Assembly: GCA_002412925.1 (NCBI GenBank)
Contig: DHVZ01000077.1
Coordinates: 1-64,000, forward strand
From: Anaerolineales bacterium UBA5195
GTDB lineage: Bacteria > Chloroflexota > Anaerolineae > Anaerolineales > Villigracilaceae
DNA: 64,000 bases
Reading direction: 5' to 3'
Below are positions 16,912 through 26,014 of this stretch, piece by piece; the first letter of the stretch is position 1; every line of letters starts with the position of its first letter. A program made the position numbers and the translations under genes. A model generated the notes under the pieces. The model was given only the letters and a program-made list of their open reading frames with translations, had not been told where the DNA came from and searched no databases.

Positions 16912-17337
16912 CTACACCTTGAACTCTTCCAAAATCCCGGCCAGTTGCGGCTTCGCCTTTGCCAGCCCGTTCGCCAGGTAGTGATACCCTTTGAAACTGC
17001 CGTGTCCCTGGTGCACCGGCAGCGCATACTTCAATCCGCTGCCCAGTTGCAGGCTCACCTTGCCAGCCGCAACTTCTCCGTCATTGGCCTGGTTTCCGCG
17101 TTCTGGTGTTTCGGGCGCCGCTGCAATATCATCCTGGCTCCACTCATAACCTGGTTGCGCCGTATGGATCGATCTGCGCAGCGTCCCGGTCAGCACGCCA
17201 TGGCCCTTTGTTAATTCAAACTTTGCATAAGTCTCGGCCACCAGCCCAAACCTGCCCAGCGCCTTGCCCACATTCGCCAGCGTCTGATTCACAACCTTGT
17301 CCGCTTCCCAGCGGGTGATGCGTGCCCTAGCTGGCAT
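16912..17337 (-). CDS. HK97 gp10-like minor tail / neck protein
   Basis: 141 residues. GVLTGTLRRSIHTAQPG followed by GLKYALPVHQGHGSFKG is the family pattern of HK97-gp10-like proteins (L.gSlr..i / Y...vh.G). It is probably a neck protein at the head-tail interface. It overlaps the upstream stopper gene by 11 bp, indicating coupled translation. Confidence 0.78.
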   Translation of the reverse strand: MPARARITRWEADKVVNQTLANVGKALGRFGLVAETYAKFELTKGHGVLTGTLRRSIHTAQPGYEWSQDDIAAAPETPERGNQANDGEVAAGKVSLQLGSGLKYALPVHQGHGSFKGYHYLANGLAKAKPQLAGILEEFKV

Positions 17338-17668
17338 TCAGCGCCTCCACCACAACCGACAAATGATGCACATCCATCATCGACTGCCGCTTCAGCACAG
17401 GTCCAACCTTCCAGACCTGGCTGCCAATCCTCAGCTCGTCGCCGGGGAGCACATCCGTCCCGCCCGGGAACAGCACCAAATCCGCATGGATAAACGCCCA
17501 CTCAGCCGTTCTCGGGTCCTGGATCCGCATCGCCTTCTGCGTTTTCCGGCAGCGTACAGCCGTACCCACAACCACTGGCACAACTTCCGCGTTGTTATAC
17601 CGGTCGCTTCCGCTCTCGGTTATCCTCGTGATCGTGCAAGTCTGGTTCAAAAACGCATCAAAGCTCAT
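17327..17668 (-). CDS. Head-tail stopper / joining protein
   Basis: 113 residues from the ATG at 17668 (SFDAFLNQTCTITRITESG), with WAFIHADLVLFPGGTDVLPGD and a C-terminal beta segment, as in SPP1 gp16/HK97 gp7-type stoppers. The frame is open further upstream only because a repeat copy and the preceding gene lack stops in that frame; the ATG at 17668 fits the operon spacing. Confidence 0.7.
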   Translation of the reverse strand: MSFDAFLNQTCTITRITESGSDRYNNAEVVPVVVGTAVRCRKTQKAMRIQDPRTAEWAFIHADLVLFPGGTDVLPGDELRIGSQVWKVGPVLKRQSMMDVHHLSVVVEALNAS

Positions 17669-17682
17669 GGTTCCGCTTTTCC

Positions 17683-17759
17683 CTCCCCCTAAATTGCCAT
17701 GCCCTGCCCCGCGTGTTTTTCGCGGGGTTCTGGCAATTTGGGGGGAGCCGGTGGGGGGT
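17683..17759 (-). repeat. Palindromic repeat copy 7
   Basis: Inner hairpin present; tail type GGAGCCGGTGGGGGG. It lies between the 17767 stop and the 17668 start. Confidence 0.8.
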
Positions 17760-17766
17760 AAAAGCC

Positions 17767-18099
17767 CTACAGCCTGATCGCCGCCACCGTGATCGTTGTC
17801 TCCGACGAATAATCCACGTACACCTTTCCATCTGGCTGGTTGAAAATCCCCGGCGGGAACGGCCCGATCATCTTCTCCGATCCGTTTGCCACCGCCACCA
17901 CCCGCGCGGTGATCGCCATCGAATCCACCAGGGCGGGCACCAGCACCGTCACGTTGATCGGCGCTCCTGCCCCGTTCTTGATATGCACGAACACCTGCCC
18001 ATCGTTCGGGATCGAATTGCCCAGCGCGTTTGCCGCTGCGTAACTCGGGACGATCCCCGTCCGTGCAATTTGTTGAACTGTCAAATCTGACCTTGGCAT
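17767..18099 (-). CDS. Small phage neck-region protein, unknown
   Basis: 110 residues (PRSDLTVQQIARTGIVPSYA, then DGQVFVHIKNGAGAPINVTV and VSSETTITVAAIRL at the end). The strongly beta-stranded character resembles small decoration or head-fibre proteins. It lies between the head-tail connector and stopper genes. The function is not established. Confidence 0.6.
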   Translation of the reverse strand: MPRSDLTVQQIARTGIVPSYAAANALGNSIPNDGQVFVHIKNGAGAPINVTVLVPALVDSMAITARVVAVANGSEKMIGPFPPGIFNQPDGKVYVDYSSETTITVAAIRL

Positions 18100-18123
18100 C
18101 GTAAATCTCCTTTTCTAACTCAC

Positions 18124-18163
18124 TCCCCCCAATTTGGGGGGCTGTCGCGGAAGGGCAGGGGGT
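18124..18163 (-). repeat. Palindromic repeat copy 8 (minimal)
   Basis: Only CCCCCCAATTTGGGGGG with a short tail GCTGTCGCGGAAGGGCAGGGGG. It abuts the stop of the connector gene. Confidence 0.65.
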
Positions 18164-18684
18164 CACCCAACGATCGGGAACGCCAGCCGCCGCATGATCT
18201 GCTTTCGTTCTTTCTGGTAATCCAGCGCAGTGTACGAATACTCGCCCGCCACGCTCTCGCTCGCAAACGCCGTCCGGTTCAGGTCCAGCCGCACCAGGTC
18301 GATGATCGCCCTCGTGCGCTCCAATCGGTCGTCAACCGCTTTATAGGTCACCGTTACCTGGTCTTCCCAGTTCGTGCCCTCCGGCAAACGCTCGATCACC
18401 CCGCCGCCCCATTTTCGATAATCTGTCGTCAGCAGGGTATAAACCACCCCGCTCGCGCTCGTTTCGGCGATGCTCACAATCTCTGCGATCTCGGTCGGTA
18501 GGAATAGGTTCATGCCCTCGCCTTCCAGCGTTTTCACGATTTGCACCGTCCCGCCGTCGTCCTGCGGAACACCGATTCGCGCCGTCACCTCCGCCTCCAC
18601 GCGGTCGATCACCTGCTGCAAATCCGCGTCTGCCAGGCTGGTATTGATTAGTGCTCTCACGTCTGCTGTCGTTACGAGTGACAT
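18163..18684 (-). CDS. Head-tail connector protein (gp6-like)
   Basis: 173 residues from the ATG at 18684. The helical N-terminus (SLVTTADVRALINTSLADAD, then IDRVEAEVTARIG) is the pattern of SPP1 gp15/HK97 gp6-type connectors that dock under the portal. Its place after the capsid and decoration genes agrees. An earlier in-frame ATG at 18708 lies in the repeat flank and is less likely. Confidence 0.75.
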   Translation of the reverse strand: MSLVTTADVRALINTSLADADLQQVIDRVEAEVTARIGVPQDDGGTVQIVKTLEGEGMNLFLPTEIAEIVSIAETSASGVVYTLLTTDYRKWGGGVIERLPEGTNWEDQVTVTYKAVDDRLERTRAIIDLVRLDLNRTAFASESVAGEYSYTALDYQKERKQIMRRLAFPIVG

Positions 18685-18700
18685 AATTCTTCCTCTCTCT

Positions 18701-18759
18701 CCCCCCAAATATCCCGCAGGGTATTTGGGGGGATGCCCGCTAGGGCAGGGGGGTGGGGT
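18701..18759 (-). repeat. Palindromic repeat copy 9
   Basis: CCCCCCAAATATCCCGCAGGGTATTTGGGGGG stem; tail GATGCCCGCTAGGGCAGGGGGG, nearly identical to copy 4. Confidence 0.8.
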
Positions 18760-18765
18760 TGGGTC

Positions 18766-19833
18766 TTACGCTACCCTCAGCACCTCAACATACACTTCTG
18801 CGCCCGGGAAGTCTCCGCCCGAACTCGCCTTCACCACCCGCAGGTTTGCGCCCGCGGCGATCTCATGCTGGGCATCGTCGATGGTTGCAAAATAATTCAC
18901 GCCCTTGTCGGGGCTTGCCGAGCAGTCGAATGCCTCGCTGATCGCGGTTGTCACGTTTTGAATTTGCAGCGTGCATCCGGCTGTACCGGCGCCCTTCATC
19001 ACAAACCAGGCCTTGATCACCCGGCTTTTGTGCGTCAGCGCCACGTCCACATTCCCGTTCGCGCCGCTCGCCACTGCCACCCGGTGGATCACCGGGATCG
19101 CCCCGATCACATTCGCATCGGCAGCCAGCTTCACCACCAGCCCGGTCAAACCGGCTCCAGCCGCCCCAACCTCTAGCTTGGCCTCGGTCACATTCGCGTC
19201 CTTGATCTTGGCTGTTTCCACCGCATTTGCCGCCAGTTTTGCCGCCGTCACGTTCGCGTTCAGGATCTTGGCCGTGGTCACAGCGTCTGCTGTCAGCTTG
19301 GCCGCCGTGATCGAGTCGTCCGCCACCGTCCCGATCAGTGTCCAGGTCGGCTCCAACTCCGTCCCTTCGTTCACATAAACGGCCCCGTTGGTGATGTTCA
19401 CCAAAATCGCGCCAGTTCCGGCCCCGCGTTCGGTTGCGTCTACGCCCGGCGTGGTTTCAGTGATCGCCAGGGTTGCTCCCGTCCCCACCAGGCTGTTCAA
19501 CGCCACCGTGATCAACGGCAGCGCCTTCTTCGCCAGGTTTCCGCCAAACGTCAGCGTCACGGTTCCCACGCCGCCCGAAAGTGACCCTTCGGTTGCCGTG
19601 ATTCCGCTCGCGCCAATCGTCGCGATTGCGCGCAGCGCCGTGTTGATGTTCGCCAGCAGGGTGTTGGTCGTCGCGCTCCACGTGATTGCCGCCGTGATCT
19701 GACCCTCAAAGGCCAGTTTGAATGTCCCGCCGGTCGGGGTTGCCCCAATCGTCAGGGTTTGCACCTCGGTTGTGCCATCGCTTGGCGCCCCCGTGTGAAT
19801 CCGCAGATCATATGCTCCTTCGATTACGCCCAT
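18766..19833 (-). CDS. Head fibre / decoration-like protein with degenerate 15-residue repeats
   Basis: 355 residues. Residues about 5-110 are Thr/Gly-rich beta (GGTFKLAFEGQITAAI). At about 175-235 come tandem repeats of the form (T/V)TAAKLxAxAVxTAKIxxAN, repeated four to five times, a fibrous pattern seen in phage fibres and bacteriocin fibres. A beta-rich C-terminal domain (VIKAWFVMKGAGTAGCTLQI) could be the binding head. Encoded beside the major capsid gene, it may be a capsid decoration fibre. No enzymatic motif is seen. Confidence 0.6.
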   Translation of the reverse strand: MGVIEGAYDLRIHTGAPSDGTTEVQTLTIGATPTGGTFKLAFEGQITAAITWSATTNTLLANINTALRAIATIGASGITATEGSLSGGVGTVTLTFGGNLAKKALPLITVALNSLVGTGATLAITETTPGVDATERGAGTGAILVNITNGAVYVNEGTELEPTWTLIGTVADDSITAAKLTADAVTTAKILNANVTAAKLAANAVETAKIKDANVTEAKLEVGAAGAGLTGLVVKLAADANVIGAIPVIHRVAVASGANGNVDVALTHKSRVIKAWFVMKGAGTAGCTLQIQNVTTAISEAFDCSASPDKGVNYFATIDDAQHEIAAGANLRVVKASSGGDFPGAEVYVEVLRVA

Positions 19834-19835
19834 CG

Positions 19836-20048
19836 TTACTCCTCGGCCTTCTCGGCCACCTCAGATTTCACCGGTTCTGGCGCCTCTTTTTTGGTTGCGA
19901 TGCGCACATAGCCATCTTTGATGTACTGCCTGGCTTCGCTCTCGGGCATCTCAACCACCGCGCCCGCCTCGCCATAACCGCCAATTCCATGCAAAGGCAG
20001 GATCTCCACCTTCACCTTCTTTTCGACCTTCGCGCCTTTATCTGCCAT
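19836..20048 (-). CDS. Small charged capsid-module protein
   Basis: 70 residues from the ATG at 20048 (ADKGAKVEKKVKVEILPLHG, then MPESEARQYIKDGYVRI and an acidic Glu-rich tail). It resembles the 61-residue 16122-16307 product in the helix-plus-GY-V end. It lies 2 bases upstream of the 18766 gene and follows the major capsid gene. Possibly a small decoration protein; not assigned. Confidence 0.6.
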   Translation of the reverse strand: MADKGAKVEKKVKVEILPLHGIGGYGEAGAVVEMPESEARQYIKDGYVRIATKKEAPEPVKSEVAEKAEE

Positions 20049-20072
20049 TCGTTCCTTCTTTTCCTGGCTCCC

Positions 20073-20130
20073 TTTCCCCAAATCCTGTTCTTGCATTTGG
20101 GGAAAGGGCGGGGGGATAGGGGTCGGGGTC
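20073..20130 (-). repeat. Palindromic repeat copy 10
   Basis: CCCCAAATCCTGTTCTTGCATTTGGGG core; tail type AAAGGGCGGGGGGATAGGGG. It ends 3 bases before the capsid stop. Confidence 0.75.
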
Positions 20131-20132
20131 CT

Positions 20133-21362
20133 TTAGATCCCGGTGATCTTGCAGAAAGCCGCGGCCCGGTAGATTGCCAGGGTCGCATACTCGGTTGCCT
20201 TGATCGCCAGCTTGCCCTTCACAAAGTAATCGTTGTGGCTGTCAGATACCTTGATATCCACCCCGCCGCCGCGGAACAACTCCGAGTAAAGCTGGAAGTC
20301 GCCCAGCAGCGCGGTGTTCTCGGTCTCAGCCGTGGTGATCACCCCGTTCAGGCCCCAGATCCGTTCCGGCCCGGCATCCGCTGGGCTGCCCCAAATGTAG
20401 ATCCCGTCGGTCGTCCGCAGCAGGCGAATGTCCTGCCAGTCTTTCGGGTGCATCACGAACCCGCTCGGCTCGGCAAACCCGGTTGAACGCACCAGGGTGA
20501 TCGCCTTGTACAGCGCGTCCGGGGTCGGGTCGCTGCCCTTCGCCTGGCTCTGCACGCCGCTCTTCACCAGGAAGCCCTCAATGTCGGTTGTCCCAACGCC
20601 GCTGATCAGTTTGGTCTCTTCGGCCAGCTTCAGGAACAGCGTCAGGCGGTTATCGATCAGCGCTTCCACCTGCGGCACGTACTTCAACTGCTCTTCGGTC
20701 GTCGGCAGGAAGGTTGCGATCTTGAACATTGCCACCGTGCGCTCAGTCCAGGCGTCCGCGCTTTCCGGGGCCGCGGCTTCTTCTTCGGTGGTGTCCGCTG
20801 CGTTGGTGAAGGTCGTTTCTTCCATGTACTTCACCGCGGCCTGGTCATGCTGGGTCTGCGGGATCAAGTCCGCCACGGTCGGGCGCCGCGTCGCATAATC
20901 CACATTCCGCCCGGTGCGCGTGCTCTCCGGGGCGTAGCCCACGCTTGTGCTCATCACGGTCTTCATCGAAAGTCCCTTCAGCGAGACGTTGATGTCGTTG
21001 CCGTTCACGCGATTTTTGAACCCGTCCGATTCCACGAACATCTGCCCGATGCTCTTCCGCTCTTGGCCGTCAGTTCGGCCAGGCTCTCCCGAACCCTTCG
21101 CCCCGCCCATCGGCAGATCGCTCGCCGCGCGGTTCTGGTTGCGGATGTATTCCGCGTTCTTCTGGTAAGTTTCATCCAGCAGTTTCGCGTCATCCAGCTC
21201 GCGCCCCAGGGCGGTCAGCTCGGTATTGCGCGCCTTCACATCTTCCACCTGGGCGGTGGTCATATCCAAACCACCCTCCACGGTCTTGGCCTTCTCAAAA
21301 ATCTCGGCCAGTTCGCTTTGCTTCTGGGCCAACACGCCCTGTAGTTCCTTTACGCTTTTCAT
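20133..21362 (-). CDS. Major capsid protein (HK97 fold)
   Basis: 409 residues. The N-terminal coiled-coil delta domain (about 1-90) is followed by a linker likely cut by the prohead protease. The HK97-fold body contains RTGRNVDYATRRPTVADLIP, FLPTTEEQLKYVPQVEALID, FVMHPKDWQDIRLLRTTDG and DIKVSDSHNDYFVKGKLAI, all typical of HK97 gp5-family capsids. It lies directly after the protease gene. Confidence 0.92.
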   Translation of the reverse strand: MKSVKELQGVLAQKQSELAEIFEKAKTVEGGLDMTTAQVEDVKARNTELTALGRELDDAKLLDETYQKNAEYIRNQNRAASDLPMGGAKGSGEPGRTDGQERKSIGQMFVESDGFKNRVNGNDINVSLKGLSMKTVMSTSVGYAPESTRTGRNVDYATRRPTVADLIPQTQHDQAAVKYMEETTFTNAADTTEEEAAAPESADAWTERTVAMFKIATFLPTTEEQLKYVPQVEALIDNRLTLFLKLAEETKLISGVGTTDIEGFLVKSGVQSQAKGSDPTPDALYKAITLVRSTGFAEPSGFVMHPKDWQDIRLLRTTDGIYIWGSPADAGPERIWGLNGVITTAETENTALLGDFQLYSELFRGGGVDIKVSDSHNDYFVKGKLAIKATEYATLAIYRAAAFCKITGI

Positions 21363-21397
21363 CGTTCTCTCCTATTTTGAATTGTTTCTCAGCTCCC

Positions 21398-21485
21398 CTT
21401 CCCCTAAATCGGTGCCCTGCCCCGCGTGCTTTTCGCGGGGTTTCCGAATTTGGGGGAAAGCGGCGAAGCCGAAGGGGGTAGGGGC
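21398..21485 (-). repeat. Palindromic repeat copy 11
   Basis: Inner CCCCGCG..CGCGGGG hairpin; tail type GAAAGCGGCGAAGCCGAAGGGGG. Confidence 0.8.
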
Positions 21486-21499
21486 TGGAATTGATGGGC

Positions 21500-22273
21500 C
21501 TATAGCCCCGATTGAATTTGCAAAAACTTGATGTACTCGCTCACGACCGCGCTCGTCTCTGCCCGGGGTTCCGTCTCGCGCAAAATGACCTCGATCTCCG
21601 CTGCCATTTTCGCCAGCCGCCCGCGCACCAGTTCCGAAAGCGTCCGTCCTTCCTGTTCGCGCCACTGCTTGCGGTCCTTCACACGCGCCACAAACTCCTC
21701 GATGGTGTTCTCCACCAGCGCGGAATGCTCCATAAAGGTCGCACCGGCCACCGGTAGACCCTTGATGCCTGCTGTTGCTGGGTTCATGCCCCAGTTCACA
21801 TCCGAAATGTCGAACAATTCCACATCCCTCAAGACGCGGATGTCCATTTTAGTGATCTCGTCTGTCTTGATTTCATAAGCGTGCACCTGGTAGGCGTAGC
21901 TCATTTCGGTCACATCGCCTTCCTGGATCGCCTTGAACACCCAGTCCGAGAGTTCAATCCCCTCGTAATATTTCCGCGTCACCTCCACGCCGCCTGTTGC
22001 CTCGGGCGCCCAGGCCAGCACCTTGTCTGGCAGCCCGTCTCTGCCCACCTCGCGCACGCTTTTCACGCTCGCAATCGGCGGGTTATAAGAATTGTGATTC
22101 CACAAAAACCGCACCCGATCCCGGCTTCCATCTCCCAGCCGCTTGGCGAATGAACCCGGCTCGCTCATATCGTTGCCGCTGTCCACGTTCCCATGCACTG
22201 CGAAAATCCCCGTCACCGTCCGGGTCTCCACATTCAATTCCTTGATAAAGTAAGGCAGTTTCTTGTATTCCAT
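21500..22273 (-). CDS. HK97-family prohead maturation protease
   Basis: A serine protease that cleaves capsid delta domains. The 257-residue protein has FAVHGNVDSGNDMSEPGSFA, the catalytic-His segment RFLWNHNSYNPPIASV and a Ser segment EMSYAYQV, the typical layout. The ATG at 22273 has AAGGAG 6 bases upstream; a second ATG directly before it is also possible. It sits between portal and capsid. Confidence 0.88.
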   Translation of the reverse strand: MEYKKLPYFIKELNVETRTVTGIFAVHGNVDSGNDMSEPGSFAKRLGDGSRDRVRFLWNHNSYNPPIASVKSVREVGRDGLPDKVLAWAPEATGGVEVTRKYYEGIELSDWVFKAIQEGDVTEMSYAYQVHAYEIKTDEITKMDIRVLRDVELFDISDVNWGMNPATAGIKGLPVAGATFMEHSALVENTIEEFVARVKDRKQWREQEGRTLSELVRGRLAKMAAEIEVILRETEPRAETSAVVSEYIKFLQIQSGL

Positions 22274-22290
22274 CATCTTCTCCTTGATTT

Positions 22291-22377
22291 TCTTCCCCAA
22301 ATCGCCATGCCCTGCCCCGCGTGTTTTTCGCGGGGTTCTGGCTATTTGGGGGAAAGCGGCGCAGCCGAAGGGGGCCT
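22291..22377 (-). repeat. Palindromic repeat copy 12
   Basis: Full element; tail type GAAAGCGGCGCAGCCGAAGGGGG. It abuts the portal-MuF stop and supplies sequence up to the protease ribosome site. Confidence 0.8.
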
Positions 22378-24479
22378 TACTCCCTCACGGGAGCGCGCTC
22401 TCCAAAATACGCGCCCGCTGCCCGGGTGCAGTTCGGGTGCTCCAATAAATGCTCTTCGAAATACGCCAGGCTCCAGATCTGCCCGTTCGCGATCTTGCAG
22501 GCATCATCGTCGTCTTCTGCGCCGTTATCCATGATGATCACCTTGCTCACTCCGGCGCCCTCATAGCGTTCCACGCTTGCCGAGTTTTGCGCGGTGCCCA
22601 GTTCGGTTCTCGCAATTGTCCGCGCTCGGCCTTTATAGGTCTGCTCCACGATCTCCCGCAGCCCTCGTACGCCGTTCGCCGGGTCCCCGCGCACCAGCTC
22701 ATCAATGCTCCAGCCGTTCTCATTGCCGTATTGCAAAAGCTCCTTCAGCGCTTCCAGCGTCGTCTGCTGAATTTCCCGCACCTGTTTTCCAGCGCCCGCC
22801 AGCACCCTTGTCACCAGCGGATCAGTCAGGTCGAACGCCGTTTCCACGCCCAGGCTCAGGTTCCAGCTTTCCCACGAAAGCTCCATCATCGTCACATAAA
22901 ACCGTGTGATCAGCACAATCAAGGCCGCCTCATCCTCATTCGACAGCAAATCCTCCGCGTCTGGCAGCGCCGTCTTTAGCTCACTTTCTCCAAATCCTGC
23001 CTTTGGATTTGGGGAAAGGGCGGGGGGATAGGGGTCGTTCTTTGTTTTCTTCGCCCGCGCCACCACCTTCTCCGCCAGGTCGCTGAAATACTTTTCCAGC
23101 TCAGCCTCCATCTTCACCGCCAGCTTCGCCCGTAACTTCCTCAAAGCCGTCCCCGCGTTCTTTGCTTTGCTCTCCTTCGCGTCCTTTGCGTCCTTCGTGT
23201 TTACGCCCTTGCCCTTTTCAACAGCCGCCTCCTCCCTCACCACCGCCTGCCCGGCTGGCACAAACTCGCTCGCCAGGCTAACCTTATAGACCTCATCGCC
23301 GTCATCCGGCTCGATCCCCAGTTGGATTTTCGCCTGCGCCCGTGTCAGCAGTGATCGCTCGAATGCGCTCGTCACCCGCTCCCAAATCTTCGTCTCGTCC
23401 TCTTGCAGCGCCCGCACCACCCGCAGGTTGAATTGCACTGCCCAGTTCTTCGCCTTCACCGGGATCTCGTCCTTCATCCCGCTCCACAATTCAGAAGCAA
23501 ACGACCGCCACAGCGCCGCCAGCGTCAGCTCGGTAAATGACCGTCTGGCCGCCTGGTCGCCATAATCGCTGCGCTTCAGCCCCACCGAAAGCCCGGCCAC
23601 CACCGGCGGCACCCTGAAACACGCCGCAATCCGCGCCTCCGGCACCGCGCTCAGGGTTTCCGCCGCCAGTTGTTGCAGGTCGAAACCCAGCTTCTCCACC
23701 GTCATCCCCGCCTCCAAAAAGGCCGGGGTTCCCGCGTTCTCGCCCGCGTGGCTCGCTGTCCATTCCTTCCGCAAGCGTTTCGCCTTATCTGGCGTCAGCT
23801 CGTCATCCTCTGTCAGCGTGATCACGATCGGCGGCACCGCGTTGTTCTTCAGCAGGGCATAGATATAGGCATTCGCCTCGCTGTCCTTGTCCACCTCCCG
23901 CGCCGCGGCCATGATCGCCCCCATCCCCTTCTCGGGGTGCAGCGGGTCAGGCATCCACTTCCAATGGATGATGTCATCCTTCGATAGGCGCAGCTTCTCG
24001 CCCCCGTTGCCGGGATCGTACAGGTATTCCTTCACAAACCCTTGCGCCGTGCTCTCACCTCGCACCGGGGTCATCTGCGCATCGCTGAACGGCCACCAGT
24101 GCAGCACCTGCCCATTTTTATTGCGCTGCTTCCAGATGTACACATTCCCGCCGATCGCCGCATACACCACCACGAACTGCATGAATTCAGCCTCCCCCAT
24201 ATCCGGGTTCGGCTGCCTGATGATCTTCATCAGCTCATCGCGGTAATTCGCCTTGAACTTTCCATCCGTCTCTGTCCCTGCCAGCAGGGGCGCCTCAGGG
24301 AACGAAAACGCCAGCGCGCTCACACACGCAAACACGGCGCTGTTCGCCTGGTAACCGTCCGTCACGGCCTGCGAAAAAGTATATTTATTCCATGGCCAGC
24401 GTACAAATCGTTGGTTCAGCTTCAGGTTGCGTGTCACGCCGCTTGCGGCTTTCACCAATAATTTCTGAATAAAATTCAT
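22377..24479 (-). CDS. Portal protein fused to MuF-type minor head protein
   Basis: 700 residues. Residues about 1-400 are an HK97-type portal (FVRWPWNKYTFSQAVTDGYQ, FMQFVVVYAAIGGNVYIWKQ, PPVVAGLSVGLKRSDYGDQ). Residues about 450-700 form a MuF/SPP1-gp7 head-morphogenesis domain with RARTIARTELGTAQNSAS, ending in a Cys/His-containing MDNGAEDDDDACKIANGQ...HPNCTRAAGAYF. These are usually two genes. Residues about 481-498 (DPYPPALSPNPKAGFGE) are encoded by repeat copy 13, an in-frame insertion in the linker region. The start overlaps the terminase stop by 4 bases. Confidence 0.9.
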   Translation of the reverse strand: MNFIQKLLVKAASGVTRNLKLNQRFVRWPWNKYTFSQAVTDGYQANSAVFACVSALAFSFPEAPLLAGTETDGKFKANYRDELMKIIRQPNPDMGEAEFMQFVVVYAAIGGNVYIWKQRNKNGQVLHWWPFSDAQMTPVRGESTAQGFVKEYLYDPGNGGEKLRLSKDDIIHWKWMPDPLHPEKGMGAIMAAAREVDKDSEANAYIYALLKNNAVPPIVITLTEDDELTPDKAKRLRKEWTASHAGENAGTPAFLEAGMTVEKLGFDLQQLAAETLSAVPEARIAACFRVPPVVAGLSVGLKRSDYGDQAARRSFTELTLAALWRSFASELWSGMKDEIPVKAKNWAVQFNLRVVRALQEDETKIWERVTSAFERSLLTRAQAKIQLGIEPDDGDEVYKVSLASEFVPAGQAVVREEAAVEKGKGVNTKDAKDAKESKAKNAGTALRKLRAKLAVKMEAELEKYFSDLAEKVVARAKKTKNDPYPPALSPNPKAGFGESELKTALPDAEDLLSNEDEAALIVLITRFYVTMMELSWESWNLSLGVETAFDLTDPLVTRVLAGAGKQVREIQQTTLEALKELLQYGNENGWSIDELVRGDPANGVRGLREIVEQTYKGRARTIARTELGTAQNSASVERYEGAGVSKVIIMDNGAEDDDDACKIANGQIWSLAYFEEHLLEHPNCTRAAGAYFGERAPVRE
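22985..23036 (-). repeat. Palindromic repeat copy 13, in-frame inside the portal-MuF gene
   Basis: CTCCAAATCCTGCCTTTGGATTTGGGGAAAGGGCGGGGGGATAGGGG-type element, matching copy 10, embedded in coding sequence without breaking the frame. Confidence 0.8.
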
Positions 24480-26014
24480 AAGATTCGGCTCTCCCGGTGC
24501 CTGCCGATCATTTCCAAAAGTTTATTGTGCGCGCTCGCAGCCGCATCCACCTGGTCGTCATACTTCCCGTTGTTAAACGCGCAGCACTCATTCACAAAAG
24601 ACTCATTCCACGCGCCTTCCACCAGCCAGACCTGCCCGCCCTGCATTCCGCTCTCCAGCGGCTCAGATCGGGTCTCCTTCGAACCGCTCACCGTCTCGTA
24701 AAATACCGGGAAACCCTTCAACACCCGGCTCGTCGCTTGCGCGCTGTCCAGCCCCGCGCTTCCCGGGTCCTGCTGGTGCCAGGTCTTCACCAACCCGCCC
24801 CACCTCTCCCGGTCTTTCTCTGCGCAGGACCGTATCTTCTGATCCCGCTCATAACTCGACCACTGCCCGCGCGCCACATCCAGGATGTAGAAATTCTCAT
24901 CCGAACAATACGCTTCCAGCACGCCCGCGCTGAAATCTCCGGTTGGGCTGCTCGCCTTGTCCCAAAACCGCACCGCGTACCTGATCGTCACGCCTTCGGG
25001 CAGCTTCTTCACCGTCTTGAACCAGGTTCGTTTGTAGCGCTGTCCTTCCTTCAGGTAGGGCCGCTGCTGGTAGAGCGCCGAAAAGAAGTAATCATCCTGT
25101 GTCTTGATTTTCAGCATCTCTTCTTTGCTCAGCATCGCCGGGCAGAGCACCTCGCCCATCGACCGGTTCAGCGGGTCCTTCAGCGACATATAAACGCCTT
25201 CGGCCATCTTTCGGCGCTGCTCGTCCCTGTCTTGCGCAAACAGCCCCTCTTCGATCAGCCCCGGCAAATCCAGCACCCGCCACTTGTCCGCATTCGGGTT
25301 GCTCACCATCTGCTTCAAGAGCCGCCCCGCCGGGTCGTCTGGGTGCCAGTGGGTCATGATCAGCACCCCGGCCTTCATACGCACGCGCATCGCGCTTTTA
25401 TAGAAATCCCAAACGTCATCCCGCGTGGCCTGGCTCTGCGCCTCGCGGTGATCCTTGATCGGGTCATCCCAAATGTGCAAACCCTTCGGCTGTCCGCTGA
25501 TCGCCCCGCCCACGCCCGCCGCCACCATCCCGCCCCGGTTCGGCGCTGCCAGGTCCCACGCGCTCACGCTCCGGCTGTCAGCCGAAAGCATCACCTGCTC
25601 ATCAGAAGGCGATAGCCGCCCAAAGACCGCCTGGTAGCGGTCTGAAAGCACAATGTTGCGCGTGATCCGGCTGTTCTTGGCCGCCAGGGCCTCGGCGTAA
25701 CTCACCTCTGTGATCCGCAGGTTCGGCATCTTTCCCAAGGCCCACGCCGGGAAAAACTGGCTGGTCAGCGCGCTCTTCCCATGCTGGGGGGGTGTCAAAA
25801 TGATCAAAAACTGCGTCCCGCTCTCACCCTCCGTTTGCAGGTAACGCAGCACCTGCTCCAGCTCGAACGCGATCAGGTGATGCATCTCATAAGCCTGGTA
25901 CCAGCCCTCGCTCATGTATTCGCAGAAAAACGCCAGGTCATCCTGGGCCAGCAAGACCTTGCCAACCTCTTCCCTGGCTTCCGCCGCGCTCACCTGCAAA
26001 GCCATCACGCTCAT
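24476..26014 (-). CDS. Terminase large subunit
   Basis: The DNA-packaging motor and nuclease, 512 residues. Its ATPase domain has the deviant Walker A ILTPPQHGKSALTSQFFPA, the coupling-type YAEALAAKNSRITRNI, and GLHIWDDPIKD as Walker B. The C-terminal RNase-H-like nuclease starts at RFWDKASSPTGDFSAGVLEA. Length and domain order are normal. ATG at 26014 overlaps the small-subunit stop by 4 bases. Confidence 0.92.
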   Translation of the reverse strand: MSVMALQVSAAEAREEVGKVLLAQDDLAFFCEYMSEGWYQAYEMHHLIAFELEQVLRYLQTEGESGTQFLIILTPPQHGKSALTSQFFPAWALGKMPNLRITEVSYAEALAAKNSRITRNIVLSDRYQAVFGRLSPSDEQVMLSADSRSVSAWDLAAPNRGGMVAAGVGGAISGQPKGLHIWDDPIKDHREAQSQATRDDVWDFYKSAMRVRMKAGVLIMTHWHPDDPAGRLLKQMVSNPNADKWRVLDLPGLIEEGLFAQDRDEQRRKMAEGVYMSLKDPLNRSMGEVLCPAMLSKEEMLKIKTQDDYFFSALYQQRPYLKEGQRYKRTWFKTVKKLPEGVTIRYAVRFWDKASSPTGDFSAGVLEAYCSDENFYILDVARGQWSSYERDQKIRSCAEKDRERWGGLVKTWHQQDPGSAGLDSAQATSRVLKGFPVFYETVSGSKETRSEPLESGMQGGQVWLVEGAWNESFVNECCAFNNGKYDDQVDAAASAHNKLLEMIGRHRESRIL

